Shown here in pieces: positions 47,323-57,019 of a DNA stretch of 64,000 nucleotides. Positions within the stretch are counted from its first letter, which is position 1. Each line of letters starts with the position of its first letter. A model generated the notes under the pieces. It had not been told where the DNA came from. It was given only the letters and a program-made list of their open reading frames with translations, and made no database searches. Made by a program: the position numbers and the translations under genes. The DNA comes from Holophagales bacterium (lineage in GTDB: Bacteria > Acidobacteriota > Thermoanaerobaculia > UBA5066): contig JADJVF010000007.1 of assembly GCA_016716705.1 (NCBI GenBank), forward strand, positions 62,001 through 126,000. The letters run 5' to 3'.

Positions 47323-48233
47323 GCGGAATCGTGATCGCTGCATATGGCGACGTCGGGTACCGCTGCACGAAGTGGCTTCTCGACGCCGGCGAGCCGGTGA
47401 GGCTCGTCTACACGCACCCCGACGCCCCCGGCGAGGAGCGCTGGTGGGAGTCGGTCGCCGACCTGGCGCGCTCGCGCGGCGTTCCCGTGAAGCTCGTCGC
47501 GTCGCTCGACGCCCCTTCGGAAGAGGCGGTCGTCCGGGCCGTCGAGCCCCACTTCCTCTTCTCGTTCTACTTCCGGAAGCTGATTCCGGCGAGGATCCTC
47601 TCGATCCCCCCGAAGGGAGCCCTCAACATGCACGGCTCCCTCCTCCCCGCGTTCCGCGGCCGGTCGCCCGTGAACTGGGCCATCCTGAAGGGGGCACCCG
47701 TCACCGGTGCCTCCCTCCACTACATGACCGAAAAGCCCGATGCCGGAGACCTCGTCGACCAGGAGGCGGTCCCGATCGGCCCCGACGACGAAGCGCTCAC
47801 GGTGGCCCGTCGCGTCACTGAGGCGGCGGTGGCCGTCCTCGCGCGGAGCTGGCCGAAGCTGAAGGCGGGGACGGCCTCACGCACTCCTCTCGACCTGGCG
47901 AAGGGCTCCTACTTCGGAGGCCGCAAGCCCGAAGACGGCCTCATCGACTGGCTCCGTCCGGCGCAGGAGGTCCACGACCTCGTCCGCGCCGTGACGCGCC
48001 CGTGGCCCGGAGCCTTCACCGACGTCCTTGGCCCGCGCGTGACGATCTGGAGAACCCGGCTCTCGGGCTACGGCGGTCACGACACGTTTCCCGGAAAGAT
48101 CGAGCTCACGGAGAAATCCGTCATCGTCTTCTGCGGCGACGACCGGCCCGTGGAGATCCTCCTGGCGCGCCCCGAGGGGCAGCCGGACATGAACGAGGCT
48201 GCCTTCCGGGCCTGGACCCTGGCCCGGGGCTGA
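47319..48233 (+). CDS. arnA: UDP-L-Ara4N formyltransferase (ArnA N-terminal half as a separate protein)
   Basis: 304 residues, exactly the length of the formyltransferase half of E. coli ArnA. The active-site residues line up as N103, H105 and D141 (NMHGSLLP; PDAGD). It formylates UDP-L-Ara4N with 10-formyl-THF so that the reaction is pulled forward. In E. coli this domain is fused to the decarboxylase; here each half is its own gene, with 18 bp between. It overlaps arnC by four bases. Confidence 0.93.
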   Translation: MSGIVIAAYGDVGYRCTKWLLDAGEPVRLVYTHPDAPGEERWWESVADLARSRGVPVKLVASLDAPSEEAVVRAVEPHFLFSFYFRKLIPARILSIPPKGALNMHGSLLPAFRGRSPVNWAILKGAPVTGASLHYMTEKPDAGDLVDQEAVPIGPDDEALTVARRVTEAAVAVLARSWPKLKAGTASRTPLDLAKGSYFGGRKPEDGLIDWLRPAQEVHDLVRAVTRPWPGAFTDVLGPRVTIWRTRLSGYGGHDTFPGKIELTEKSVIVFCGDDRPVEILLARPEGQPDMNEAAFRAWTLARG

Positions 48234-48251
48234 GGCGGCCGGAAAGGCCCG

Positions 48252-49283
48252 ATGCGCGTCCTCGTCCTCGGAGTCAACGGTTTCATCGGCAATGCCCTCA
48301 CGCGGCGGATCCTCGGCACGACCGACTGGGAGGTCTACGGCCTCGACGTCGGGAGCGACCGGATCGCGGAGTTCCTCGACGACAGGCGGTTCCGCTTCCT
48401 CGAGGGGGACATCGCCATCAACCGCGAGTGGATCGAGTACCACGTCAAGAAGTGCGACGTCGTCCTCCCGCTCGTCGCCATCGCCACGCCCGCGACCTAC
48501 GTCAAGAACCCGCTCTCGGTCTTCGAGCTCGACTTCGAGGAGAACCTGCGCATCGTCAAGATGGCGGCCAAGTACGGCAAGCGGGTCGTCTTCCCGTCGA
48601 CCTCGGAGGTCTACGGGATGTGCCCCGATCGCGAGTTCGACGAGGACACCTCGCCCCTCGTCTACGGCCCGATCCGCAAGGAGCGCTGGATCTACTCCGC
48701 CTCCAAGCAGCTCCTCGACCGGGTCATCTGGGCGATGGGGAACGCGAACGGCCTGCGGTTCACCCTCTTCCGCCCCTTCAACTGGTACGGGCCGCACCTC
48801 GACAACGTCGACGCGCCGAAGGAGGGGTCGAGCCGCGTCCTGACGCAGTTCCTCCACAACATCCTCTACGGCGTCCCGATCAAGCTCGTCGACGGAGGGC
48901 ACCAGCGGCGCTGCTTCACGTTCATCGAGGACGGGATCGACGGCCTGATGAAGATCCTCGTCAACGAGAACGGCTGCGCCGACGGGCAGATCTTCAACAT
49001 CGGGAACCCGGCGGCCGACCTCTCGATCCGCGAGCTCGCCCAGCAGCTCCTCGCGGCCGTCGGGACGTACGAGAGGTTCGCCCCGCTCGCGCACGACGCG
49101 AAGGTCGTCGAGGTCTCCTCCGCCGACTACTACGGCGCGAACTACCAGGACATCGAGACGCGTGTCCCGTCGATCCGCAAGGCGAAGGAGTGCCTCGGCT
49201 GGGCGCCGTCGACCGACTTCCCGACGGGTCTGAAGAAGACGCTCGACTTCTACCTCTCCGGGCGGACGACGCCCGAGGTGTAG
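48252..49283 (+). CDS. arnA: UDP-glucuronic acid oxidative decarboxylase (ArnA C-terminal half)
   Basis: 343 residues. SDR fold: GVNGFIG at 7-13 binds NAD; PSTSEVYG gives S118 and E119; RWIYSASKQ gives Y148 and K152; RPFNWYGP and TRVPSIRKA complete the substrate site with the conserved Arg. It oxidises and decarboxylates UDP-glucuronic acid to UDP-4-keto-pentose, the first committed step to L-Ara4N. Similarity to E. coli ArnA residues 316-660 is strong throughout (EYHVKKCDVVLPLVAIATP). The aminotransferase ArnB that follows it in the pathway is not in the window. Confidence 0.95.
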   Translation: MRVLVLGVNGFIGNALTRRILGTTDWEVYGLDVGSDRIAEFLDDRRFRFLEGDIAINREWIEYHVKKCDVVLPLVAIATPATYVKNPLSVFELDFEENLRIVKMAAKYGKRVVFPSTSEVYGMCPDREFDEDTSPLVYGPIRKERWIYSASKQLLDRVIWAMGNANGLRFTLFRPFNWYGPHLDNVDAPKEGSSRVLTQFLHNILYGVPIKLVDGGHQRRCFTFIEDGIDGLMKILVNENGCADGQIFNIGNPAADLSIRELAQQLLAAVGTYERFAPLAHDAKVVEVSSADYYGANYQDIETRVPSIRKAKECLGWAPSTDFPTGLKKTLDFYLSGRTTPEV

Positions 49284-50208
49284 CGTCCTCCCTCCGCGCC
49301 TCGCCCTGAAGGTCGACGTCGACACGCTCCGCGGGACGGTCGAGGGGGTTCCCCGCCTCCTCGACCTCCTCGCCCGCCACGGCGCGCGCGCCACGTTCCT
49401 CTTCTCGCTCGGGCCCGACTCGACGGGGAAGGCCGTCAAGCGCGTCTTCCGGCGCGGCTTCGTGAAGAAGGTGATGAGCGCGTCGCCGGCCGCGTCCTAC
49501 GGGATCCGGACGATGCTCTACGGGACGCTCCTTCCCGCCCCCGACATCGGGACGCGGAAGGAGGCCGTCCTCCGGATGCGCGAGGCGGCCGCGGCGGGGC
49601 ACGAGTGCGGCGTCCACGCCTGGGACCACGTCGACTGGCACGACCGCCTGCCTCGGATGGACCGGGGCGAGGTCTTCGGGACCTTCGGCCGGGCTGCGGA
49701 TCGGTTCGCGCAGGTCTTTGGCCGCGCGGCGGACGTGGCGGGAGCGCCGGGGTGGACGGCCAACGGCCTCTCCGTCGAGGCCTACGAGGCGCGCGGCATC
49801 CGCGTCGCCTCGGACACGCGCGGAGGTCCGCCGTTCCGCCCCCTCCGTGCCGACGGAGCCCCCTCGTCGGTCATCGAGGTTCCCTCGACCCTGCCGACGC
49901 TCGACGAGCTCCTCGCCTTCGAGGAGTTTCGAGGGGAGAACCGTGAAAGGGTGACCGACCACCTGAGAAGGGCCGTTCGCGAGGCAGAGGGAACCAGCGT
50001 CCACTCGGTCCACACCGAGATCGAGGGAGGCCGGGCGTTCGCGGGCCTCTTCGCCCGGCAGCTCGAGGCCTGGGCGTCCGACGGAGTCGCCTTCCTGACG
50101 CTCACGGACGTCGCGGGCTCCGCCGGCACGCTCCCGGCGCGGCCGCTGGGGTTCACGACGGTTCGCGGGAGAGCGATCCCGGTGACGACCGGAGAGCCCG
50201 CCGCCTGA
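49282..50208 (+). CDS. arnD: 4-deoxy-4-formamido-L-arabinose-phosphoundecaprenol deformylase
   Basis: About 300 residues. Polysaccharide-deacetylase fold: LALKVDVDTLRGTVEGVP has the catalytic and metal Asp, HAWDHVDWHDRLPRMDRG the metal His pair, then GWTANGLSVEAY, DTRGGPPFRPL and HTEIEGGRAF. It removes the formyl group after ArnC. The frame has no ATG/GTG/TTG before 49462, which would cut away the first catalytic motif; homology runs back to about 49288 and CTG 49306 is the only alternative. A start codon lost to an indel is likely. It overlaps the arnA stop region. Confidence 0.88.
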   Translation, partial: SVLPPRLALKVDVDTLRGTVEGVPRLLDLLARHGARATFLFSLGPDSTGKAVKRVFRRGFVKKVMSASPAASYGIRTMLYGTLLPAPDIGTRKEAVLRMREAAAAGHECGVHAWDHVDWHDRLPRMDRGEVFGTFGRAADRFAQVFGRAADVAGAPGWTANGLSVEAYEARGIRVASDTRGGPPFRPLRADGAPSSVIEVPSTLPTLDELLAFEEFRGENRERVTDHLRRAVREAEGTSVHSVHTEIEGGRAFAGLFARQLEAWASDGVAFLTLTDVAGSAGTLPARPLGFTTVRGRAIPVTTGEPAA

Positions 50209-50218
50209 GGAGGGCCGT

Positions 50219-50244
50219 GGGGACTGGTCTCGAGACCTGACCCC
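50219..50244. terminator. Imperfect palindrome between convergent arnD and YfhO-like genes
   Basis: A 26-bp near palindrome centred on GGTCTCGAGACC, with 11 of 13 positions paired. No T-run. A weak two-way terminator or a chance site. Confidence 0.35.
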
Positions 50245-50260
50245 AGTCTCGGGGCCACCG

Positions 50261-52529
50261 TCAGGGCGCCAGGAGGATCTCTACTCGCGCGGCTCCGGCA
50301 GGCACCGCGACGCCGACGAGGTGGATCTGCGTCGCGTAGACCGTTCCTTCCCGGCCGTTCACCGTCGCCCGCACGCGGGGCGTGAAGGAGCGGTCGACGA
50401 GAAGGAGCGCGGGACCGGAGCCGCTCGTCTCGACGACGAGGGCGTCGGGACCCTCGGCGAGGACGCGGGCGCGGGCCCCGGGATCGGCGTCGGGGACGTC
50501 GGTCCCGGCCGGGGGGCGCCCCGCGACGACACCGTCGGTGGCGGGGTCGAAGGCCGGGTCGTCGACGATTGCCACCGCTGCGCTGACCGAGGCGGCGCCC
50601 CGGACGCGCGAGAGCCGCCGCGTGCCGGGGAGCGGGTCCGCGAGACGGTAGAGCGTCGCCGCGGGGCCGAAGCGTCCCTCGGTGAAGACCGGGACGAGGC
50701 CCGGCAGGCCGGGCGGGACGTCGCCCGCGATGACGCTCCCGACGCCGGCCGCGCGGAGCCACTTCAGACGGGCGGGCCATTCCCGTGCCGTCACGACGTC
50801 CCTGGTGAAGCGGTCGAGGAGCGTGTAGCTCCCGTCGGGGTCCGGGTCGTACGCGTAGCGGAGGCCGTGCGGTGCGCCGGCGAGCGACCAGCCCTGCGAG
50901 ACCTGGGCGAGGGGGAGGGCGTACCGCTCGTCGGCCGGCAGGGGCCCCGCGAGGCCGCGCCTCACGGCGTCGACGTCCTTTCCCGTCCTCTCGAAGACGC
51001 GCCCCGGAAGGCGCGCCGCCGCGGCGACGAGCGGCGACGGGCGGTCGTACCACTCCGACGGGGCGCGCGGGAGGTGGAAGCGGGCGTGCGTGAGCCCTTC
51101 GGCCGCGAGCGCGAGGAGGAGGAGCACCCGGCCGCGCAGGTCGCCGAGCCCGCGGGCAAGGAGCAGGCCCGCCACCAGCAGCAGGGCGGCGGACGCGGCC
51201 GCCTGGCGCGGGAGTCGCGCGAGGACGGGAGCGAGCACCACGACCGGGTCCGAGGCCCAGGCATGGTCCCAGAGGGTGAGGAGCAGCCGCTTCGGCAGGT
51301 CGGGGCGCACGCGGGCGGCGACGGCCGCGAGGCCGAGGAGCCCGGCGAGGACGAGAAACGCGATCCCGGCGCGCGCACGCCAGCGGGGAAGCGCCTCCTC
51401 GAGGAGGAGCCGTTCGACGGCGAGGGAGGCGAGGACCGCGACGGCGATCGTGGCGACGAGGAGAGCTTTCACGGGGTATCGGACCGAGTGAAGGAACGGG
51501 AGGGCCTCGTAGGCCACCCGGGCGCCGGGAATCCACGGGACGGACGAGACCAGGAACGCGAGGCCTGCGGCAGCGAGCCAGAAACGTCCCTCGCGCCGCC
51601 TCGGGGAGAGGGCGAAGGTCGCGGCCAGGGCGAGCGGCAGGACGCCGAAGGAGAGCGAGGCGAGGTAGGGCGGGTTGCCCTGGGAGGCGGCGAAGCCCCA
51701 GAAGGCGCCCGAGAGAACCCGCGAGGGGTCGCCGAAGAGGAACGGAAAGGGCGTCTCCAGCAGCCGCAGCGGGTGGAAGCCGACGGCGGAGAACTCGGCC
51801 CACGAGAAGCCGCGCAGGCGCCGGGAGGCGGCTTCCGTCGCACGGAAGACCTCGACGAGGTAGGGCGCCGAAGCGAGGACGGCGACGACGCCGCCTCCGA
51901 GAAGGGCGCCCGCGGCCCGGAGCCGCGTTCCGCTCGGTCCCGACAGCGCGAAGGCGAAGGCGAGGAGGATCCCGAGGAGGCCGAGAGCCGGCTCGCCCGC
52001 GTGCGCGATCAGGGCGCCGCGAGGCTCCGGCGCCGAGGAGGCCGAGGACGAAGGCGCGCCGTCCCTCGCGTCGCGCCGCGGCGACGGAGGCGAGGAGCCA
52101 GGGGATCCACGCGAGCGTCGTCGCCGCGTTCAGGAACGCGGTGCAGGAGAGGGCGAAACCGGAAAACGAGAAGGCGAGCGCCCCCGCGAGGGCGGCCAGC
52201 GGCGTGCGGCCGAGGAGGCTCAGGAAGAGAAGGAACCCGAACCCTCCGAGCGCCGCGTGGAGGAGGATCTGGACGCCGAGCCACCGGGGCGCGACGGGGA
52301 AGGGATAGGCGAGGACGAGGTTCGGGTTTCCCCGGAAGGGCTGACCGAAGGAGGCGTACGGATCGAGTGACGCGCCGCCGAGGGAGGCCGCGAGGGCCCG
52401 GGCCGGACGCTGCGTCGTGGCGATGTCGCGGAACGACGGAGTCGCCCGCCCGGAGAGGAGATCGACGTTCGCGAGGGCGACGACGAGAAGGACCAGCGCG
52501 GCGACGGCCGCCGGGAGGAATCGCTTCAC
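50261..52529 (-). CDS. YfhO-like multi-pass membrane protein, one frameshift
   Basis: About 756 residues from GTG 52529, which overlaps the GT2 stop by four bases. The frame is correct from RFLPAAVAALVLLVVALANV to about 52022, then one surplus base shifts it (ALIAHAGEPALGLLGILL continues in the next frame) to the stop at 50261. Long hydrophobic N-terminal part with SFRDIATTQRPAR and a loop FGQPFRGNPNLVL, then a C-terminal beta domain. This resembles YfhO of Gram-positives, a GT-C enzyme that uses an undecaprenyl-phosphate sugar made by a GT2 partner (CsbB). The GT2 gene just upstream fits that pairing. Confidence 0.8.
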
Positions 52530-53265
52530 CGGAAGACCGGGTCGTTCCTGTAGCCCCACTTCTGGAGCTTGTAGCGGAGCATCACCGCCAGGATCGAGAG
52601 CCCGTAGACGCACGAGCGGAAGAAGTTGATCTGGGACGCCTCGTTGAAGTAGCGGGTGACGATCGGGATCTCCCGGATCCGCATCCCCTTCCAGATTCCG
52701 GCCGCGATGATCTCGGTGTCGAAGACGAAGTCGTCGGAGAAGGCCGGCAGGTTCACCGTCTCGAGGTAATGGCGAGAGTAGGCCCTCAGGCCCGAGTGGT
52801 ATTCGGTGAGGTAGAGGTAGAAGGTCGCGTTCTCGATCGCCGTGAGGAAGACGTTGGCGAGGTACTTCCACTTCGGCATGCCGCCCTCGAGGGGCGGCCG
52901 CCGAGCATCCGGCTCCCGAACATCGCGTCGACCTTCCCCTCGGCGATCGGCTCGATCAGGTCGTGGAGGACCGAAGCGTCGTACTGGTGGTCGGGGTGGA
53001 CCATGACGACGATGTCGGCTCCGCGCGCGAGCGCCGTCTCGTAGCAGGTCTTCTGGTTCCCGCCGTACCCCCGGTTCACCGGGTGGACGACCACCTCGAG
53101 CCCCTCGATCGTCCGGGCGAGCGCCACGGTCCCGTCGCGGGAGGCGTCGTCGACGAGAAGGATGTCGTCGACGAATTCCTTCGGGATCTCCTCGAAGGTC
53201 CGGAGCAGGGTCTTCTCGGCGTTGTAGGCGGGCATGACGACCGCGATCCGCTTCCCATGGCGCAT
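52526..53265 (-). CDS. GT2 glycosyltransferase (polyprenyl-phosphate type), one frameshift
   Basis: 246 residues from ATG 53265. RIAVVMPAYNAEKTLLRTFE and DDILLVDDASRDGT form the nucleotide-sugar site, and HPDHQYDASVLHDL replaces the usual DADLQ. A C missing in the C-run near 52892 moves the frame; LEGGMPKWKYLAN continues to SDDFVFDTEIIAAG and two weak helices near the C-terminus. It resembles dolichyl-phosphate mannose synthase-like and DPM1/CsbB enzymes. It probably makes the lipid-linked sugar used by the YfhO-like protein next to it. Confidence 0.88.
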
Positions 53266-53274
53266 GTTCCGGGG

Positions 53275-53280
53275 ATTATG
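53275..53280 (-). promoter_or_regulatory. -10 box CATAAT, leaderless start for GT2 gene
   Basis: On the minus strand CATAAT lies 9 bp before ATG 53265. No Shine-Dalgarno precedes the gene. Confidence 0.45.
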
Positions 53281-53332
53281 ACGACAGTCTCGGGCGGCCA
53301 GAGGACCCGGGTCGTGACGGGGCCTCCGAGGC

Positions 53333-55263
53333 TCAGGGCGCGGAAGGAGCCGGTAGAGCCCCCTGCCTGCCCTCTCCGTGGCCGTTCTGACGCGCCAGAT
53401 CCGGAAACGGGGGACCACGCGCCCGCCCGGGGCCCGGTAGGCTGTCCGCGAGTCGAGCGCGAGCTCGAGGAAAGGGACCGGGTTCGACGTGGCCGCCTCG
53501 TGGACGCGGACGGAGAACGTCTCGCCGGGGGGCGTGCCTGGCCGGCCGGCGGCGGCGGCGTAGGCGGGGAGGACGGCGCGAAGGTCGGTCGTAAGGAGCC
53601 ATCGGCAACGGGATTCGGCGAGTATCCGTTCCGCCTCGACGTCGGCCGTCGCCGTGAAGAGGCGCGCCTGCCGTCGCCAGCCGTAGGCGAACGGGTCCGC
53701 GGCGGCCGGATACCCGGTGAGCGCGGTGACGAAGTGGCCGGCGGACCAGGGGGCGAAGACCCCTTCCATCGTCCCGGGCAGGGGCTGCGGGAAGGCAGCA
53801 GGGTCGACAGGAGGAGGCGCGAGGGCCCGGAAGCGCCCGAGCGTATCCAGGAGGTCGCTTCCCGGCGCGCCCGCGTATCCCACGATCCGTCCGTAGTCCG
53901 GCAGGCCCGGAAGGGTGACGAGCAGGACTGCGGCCGCGATCGCCGCGGGCGCGGGACGCATCCGGCCGCGCGGGGCGATGCGGGCGAGGGTCTCGGCCAG
54001 GGCCATCGCGGCGAACGGCGCGAGGTAGTAGACGTTGCGCTGCTGCGAGAGGGTCATCAGGAAGAGGGCCCCCCCGAAGAGCGCGAGGAGGCGGCGGTCG
54101 GCGCGACTGCGGCTCCAGAGAAAGAGGGCGACGGGAAGGAGGACGAAACCGGGAGAGAGCTCCTCTACGGCCGTGCGGAGCGTTGCGGCGACCGGCGTCG
54201 TGACGAGGGGGCGCGCCTCGGCGACGACGCCGAGGAAGTCCTTCGGGTAGGAGAGGTATCCGCCGCGGTCCATCTCGTCGACGCTGACGCCCGCAGTGTG
54301 GATGGCGACGTACCGGGAGCCTCGAAGGATGGCGGAGGAGAGCGGGAGCACGAAGGGGACCGTCGCCGCCGCGAGGAGGAGCGCGAGCCCCGCAAAGGTG
54401 CGGCGGGCCGCTCCCTGCGACCGGAATGCGACGATGACCGCGACGGCGGCCGAGCCCGCGAGGAGGAGCACGGGCTGGAACCAGCCGAACGAGACGAACG
54501 TGAACGGCAGGTCGAGGCCGGCCACGTACGGCGCGGTTCCGAGCGTCGTGAAGCCGGTCGCGGAGAGGGCGAGGAGCACGGCCTCGCGCGGCCGCAGGGC
54601 GAGGGCCGCCCAGAGGAACGACAGCGCCGCGGCGAAGACGGCTCCCTGCCACGTCAGGACCATCGCGGCGACGGCCCCTCCCGCGACGACGGCCCGTGCC
54701 GCCGACGCGCCGGGCGGCAGCCCGGCCTCGCGGGCTCTCGCGAGAGCGAGAAGGAGAAGCAGGAGGAGAAGCGCCTCAGCGACGTGGTGGTCGCCGTGGC
54801 CGAACTGGCTCCAGATCGCCGCGGCGGGGAGGAGAGCGTAGCCGGCGACGGCGAGCGCCGCCCGGCGCCGGGAGAGGACGCGCCGCACGAGGAAGAAGAG
54901 AGGGACGACGTGAAGCGCCCCGAGGAGCGGAGGGATCGTCGCAAGGACCCGCGCGACGTCGGCCTGCGTGGCGTCGGCCCCGTAGGCGAGGCGGGCCGTG
55001 CCGCCCACGAGGAGGTCGAAGGCGGGTGGCCAGATGTAGATCCCGCCGTCGGGGTGGTTCAGCCACGCATCCCGGACCGGAACGCGCGGGAATCGCCGCG
55101 CGACGGCGGTCGAGCGGCGGAGGTGCGCGTAGCAGTCTGGCGAGACGAGGCGGAGACCGCCCTTCGTCGCCGCGGGGAACGAGAGAAGCCGCACGGCGAG
55201 TGCGAAGAGAAATGCGCCGCCGAGGAGGAGCCGGTCGCCACGCGTCGTCCGGAAGGGCCGCAT
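53333..55263 (-). CDS. STT3/PglB-like membrane protein, one frameshift at the C-terminus
   Basis: About 643 residues with 11-13 membrane helices. SPDCYAHLRRSTAV in the first loop matches the DxYYHLR of STT3-type oligosaccharyltransferases, and WSQFGHGDHHVAEALL their second catalytic loop (DHH..E). The acceptor-binding WWDYG motif is replaced by APWSAGHFVTALTG, as in divergent bacterial relatives. A missing G in the G-run near 53375 would restore a normal stop at 53333; the written frame runs on into the GT2 gene. It is expected to transfer a lipid-linked glycan, to protein or another acceptor. Divergent start with the gene at 55291, 27 bp apart. Confidence 0.8.
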
Positions 55264-55271
55264 TCCCCGGA

Positions 55272-55281
55272 GTCTTACACT
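55272..55281. promoter_or_regulatory. Two overlapping opposed -10 boxes in a 27-bp divergent gap
   Basis: TACACT (55276-55281, plus) lies 9 bp before ATG 55291. TAAGAC (55277-55272, minus) lies 8 bp before ATG 55263. They share two bases, so only one polymerase can bind at a time. Both messages would be leaderless. Confidence 0.5.
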
Positions 55282-55290
55282 TCAGGCCGA

Positions 55291-57019
55291 ATGTTGCGTC
55301 TTCTCGGCCGGGCCGCGGCGGCGGGGGCCGTCCTGATCGCGCTCCTGGGCGTGGCCCTCGCCGTCGACCACCAGCGGCTCGACAGCGCCACGATGGACGA
55401 GCCGTTCCACGCGCTCGCCGGCTGCGAGTACGCCCTCTCGGGGACCTACTGGGCGAACCTCGAGCATCCGCCGCTCGCCAAGCTTCTCGCGGGGGCATCG
55501 GCCGGCCTTGCGGGGGCGCGCCCTCCCCGCCTCCCCGAGCCGTTCAGCTTCCGGACCGCGGAGTCTCCGCAGCCGTTTCTCTACCGGAACGAGATTTCGC
55601 CGGAACGGCTCCTCGCGGCGGCACGCAGGCCTTTCCCGCTCCTCTTCGCGGGCGTGGTCCTTCTCGCCGCCTTCGTCGCCTGGCGGGCGGCGGGTCCCCT
55701 GGCCGGCCTCGGCGCGGCGCTCCTGCTCGCCTTCGAGCCGACTCTCGTCGCCCACGCGGCCTTCCTCCACACCGACGTCGCCGCGGCCCTCGGCTTCCTG
55801 GCGACCGTCGTCGCGGCGCGCGCGACGCTGCAACGGCCATCCCGTCTGCGTTGGGCGGGCACCGGCCTCCTCTTCGGTCTCTCCCTCGCGGCGAAATTCA
55901 CCGCGGTATTCCTCGGCCCGATCCTCCTCGTCCTGGCCCTCGCGTGGCTCCTCGTGAGGCACCGGGAAACGGGCCGCTTTTCCCCTGGCGCCGCTCGGCG
56001 GCCTCCTCCTCGCTTCGGTCGTCGCGGGAGCTGTCCTGCTCGCCGTCTACGCCGTTTCGATGAGGAACATGCCGTCCGCCGAGGCGGAGAGATCGGTCCG
56101 GTTTTTCCTGGCCGGCCGGCAGGTGTCCACCGGGACCCTGGAGAAGATCGCCGGGCTCTCTCGTCTCCTTCCGCCGGCGGGGCACTACGCCGCCGGCCTC
56201 GCCGGCGTCGCGGAGCAGAACCGGCGAGGGGGCGGCATCAACGTCTTCCGTGGCGAGGTCTCCGTGGGAGGCTTTCCCTCCTACTTTCCCGTGGCGTTCG
56301 CGGTGAAGTCCTCGCTCGGATTCCTCCTGGCGCTCCTTCTCGCCGCGGGCCTCGTCCTGGCGCGGCGCGTGAATCCCGGATTCGGCGCTCTCGTCTTCCT
56401 CCTTCCGCCCGCGTACGTCTTCCTCGCGAGCGTGGCGAGCAGCTACAACATCGGCGTCCGTCACGTCCTTCCCGCCGTCCCCTTCCTCGCGGTCGGGGCG
56501 GCGGTCGTGATCGTCCGCGGTCTGCCCCGCGGCGTGGCGGCGGCGGCGCTCGCCGGTCTCGGGCTCCTCCAGGCGGGCGAGACGATCGCCGTCCATCCCC
56601 ACGAGATCTCGTTCTTCAACCTCGCCGCCGGGGGGAGCTCGCGTGGGCACCTCTGGCTGAACGACTCGAACCTCGACTGGGGGCAGGACCTCGTCCGCCT
56701 CGCGCGAGAGCTCGAACGGCGCGGCGCCGAGGCCGGAACGACCGTCGCGTACTTCGGCGGCGCGGACCCGACGCACGACCTTCCGAAAGCCAGATTCTTC
56801 GACGCCGCGACGACGCCGCTGACCCCCGGGCTCTACGCCGTCTCCTCGTTCCTCCTCGCGGCCGCCCCCGAGCTGATGGCCCTGCGCGGGGACGCGCCAC
56901 GCGCGGCGGGCTACGAGCGGCTCCGGCGCGCAGTTGCGGAGAGGGGAATACCGGAGGGGCGCGTGGGATACTCGATCCTCCTTTACCGCCTGCCCGACGA
57001 GAGGACTCCGCCGCCGTGA
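55291..57019 (+). CDS. GT39-like membrane glycosyltransferase, one frameshift
   Basis: About 576 residues from ATG 55291. The first loop has ATMDEPFHALAGCEYALSG and ANLEHPPLAKLL, the DE and HPPL motifs of PMT/GT39-like lipid-sugar transferases. A surplus base in the T-run near 55982 shifts the frame; PLAPLGGLLLASVVAGAV continues, and the C-terminal part has NDSNLDWGQDL, a motif found in many bacterial members. About 11 membrane helices. It begins the plus-strand arm of the glycan cluster. Its stop overlaps the next start (GTGA). Confidence 0.82.
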
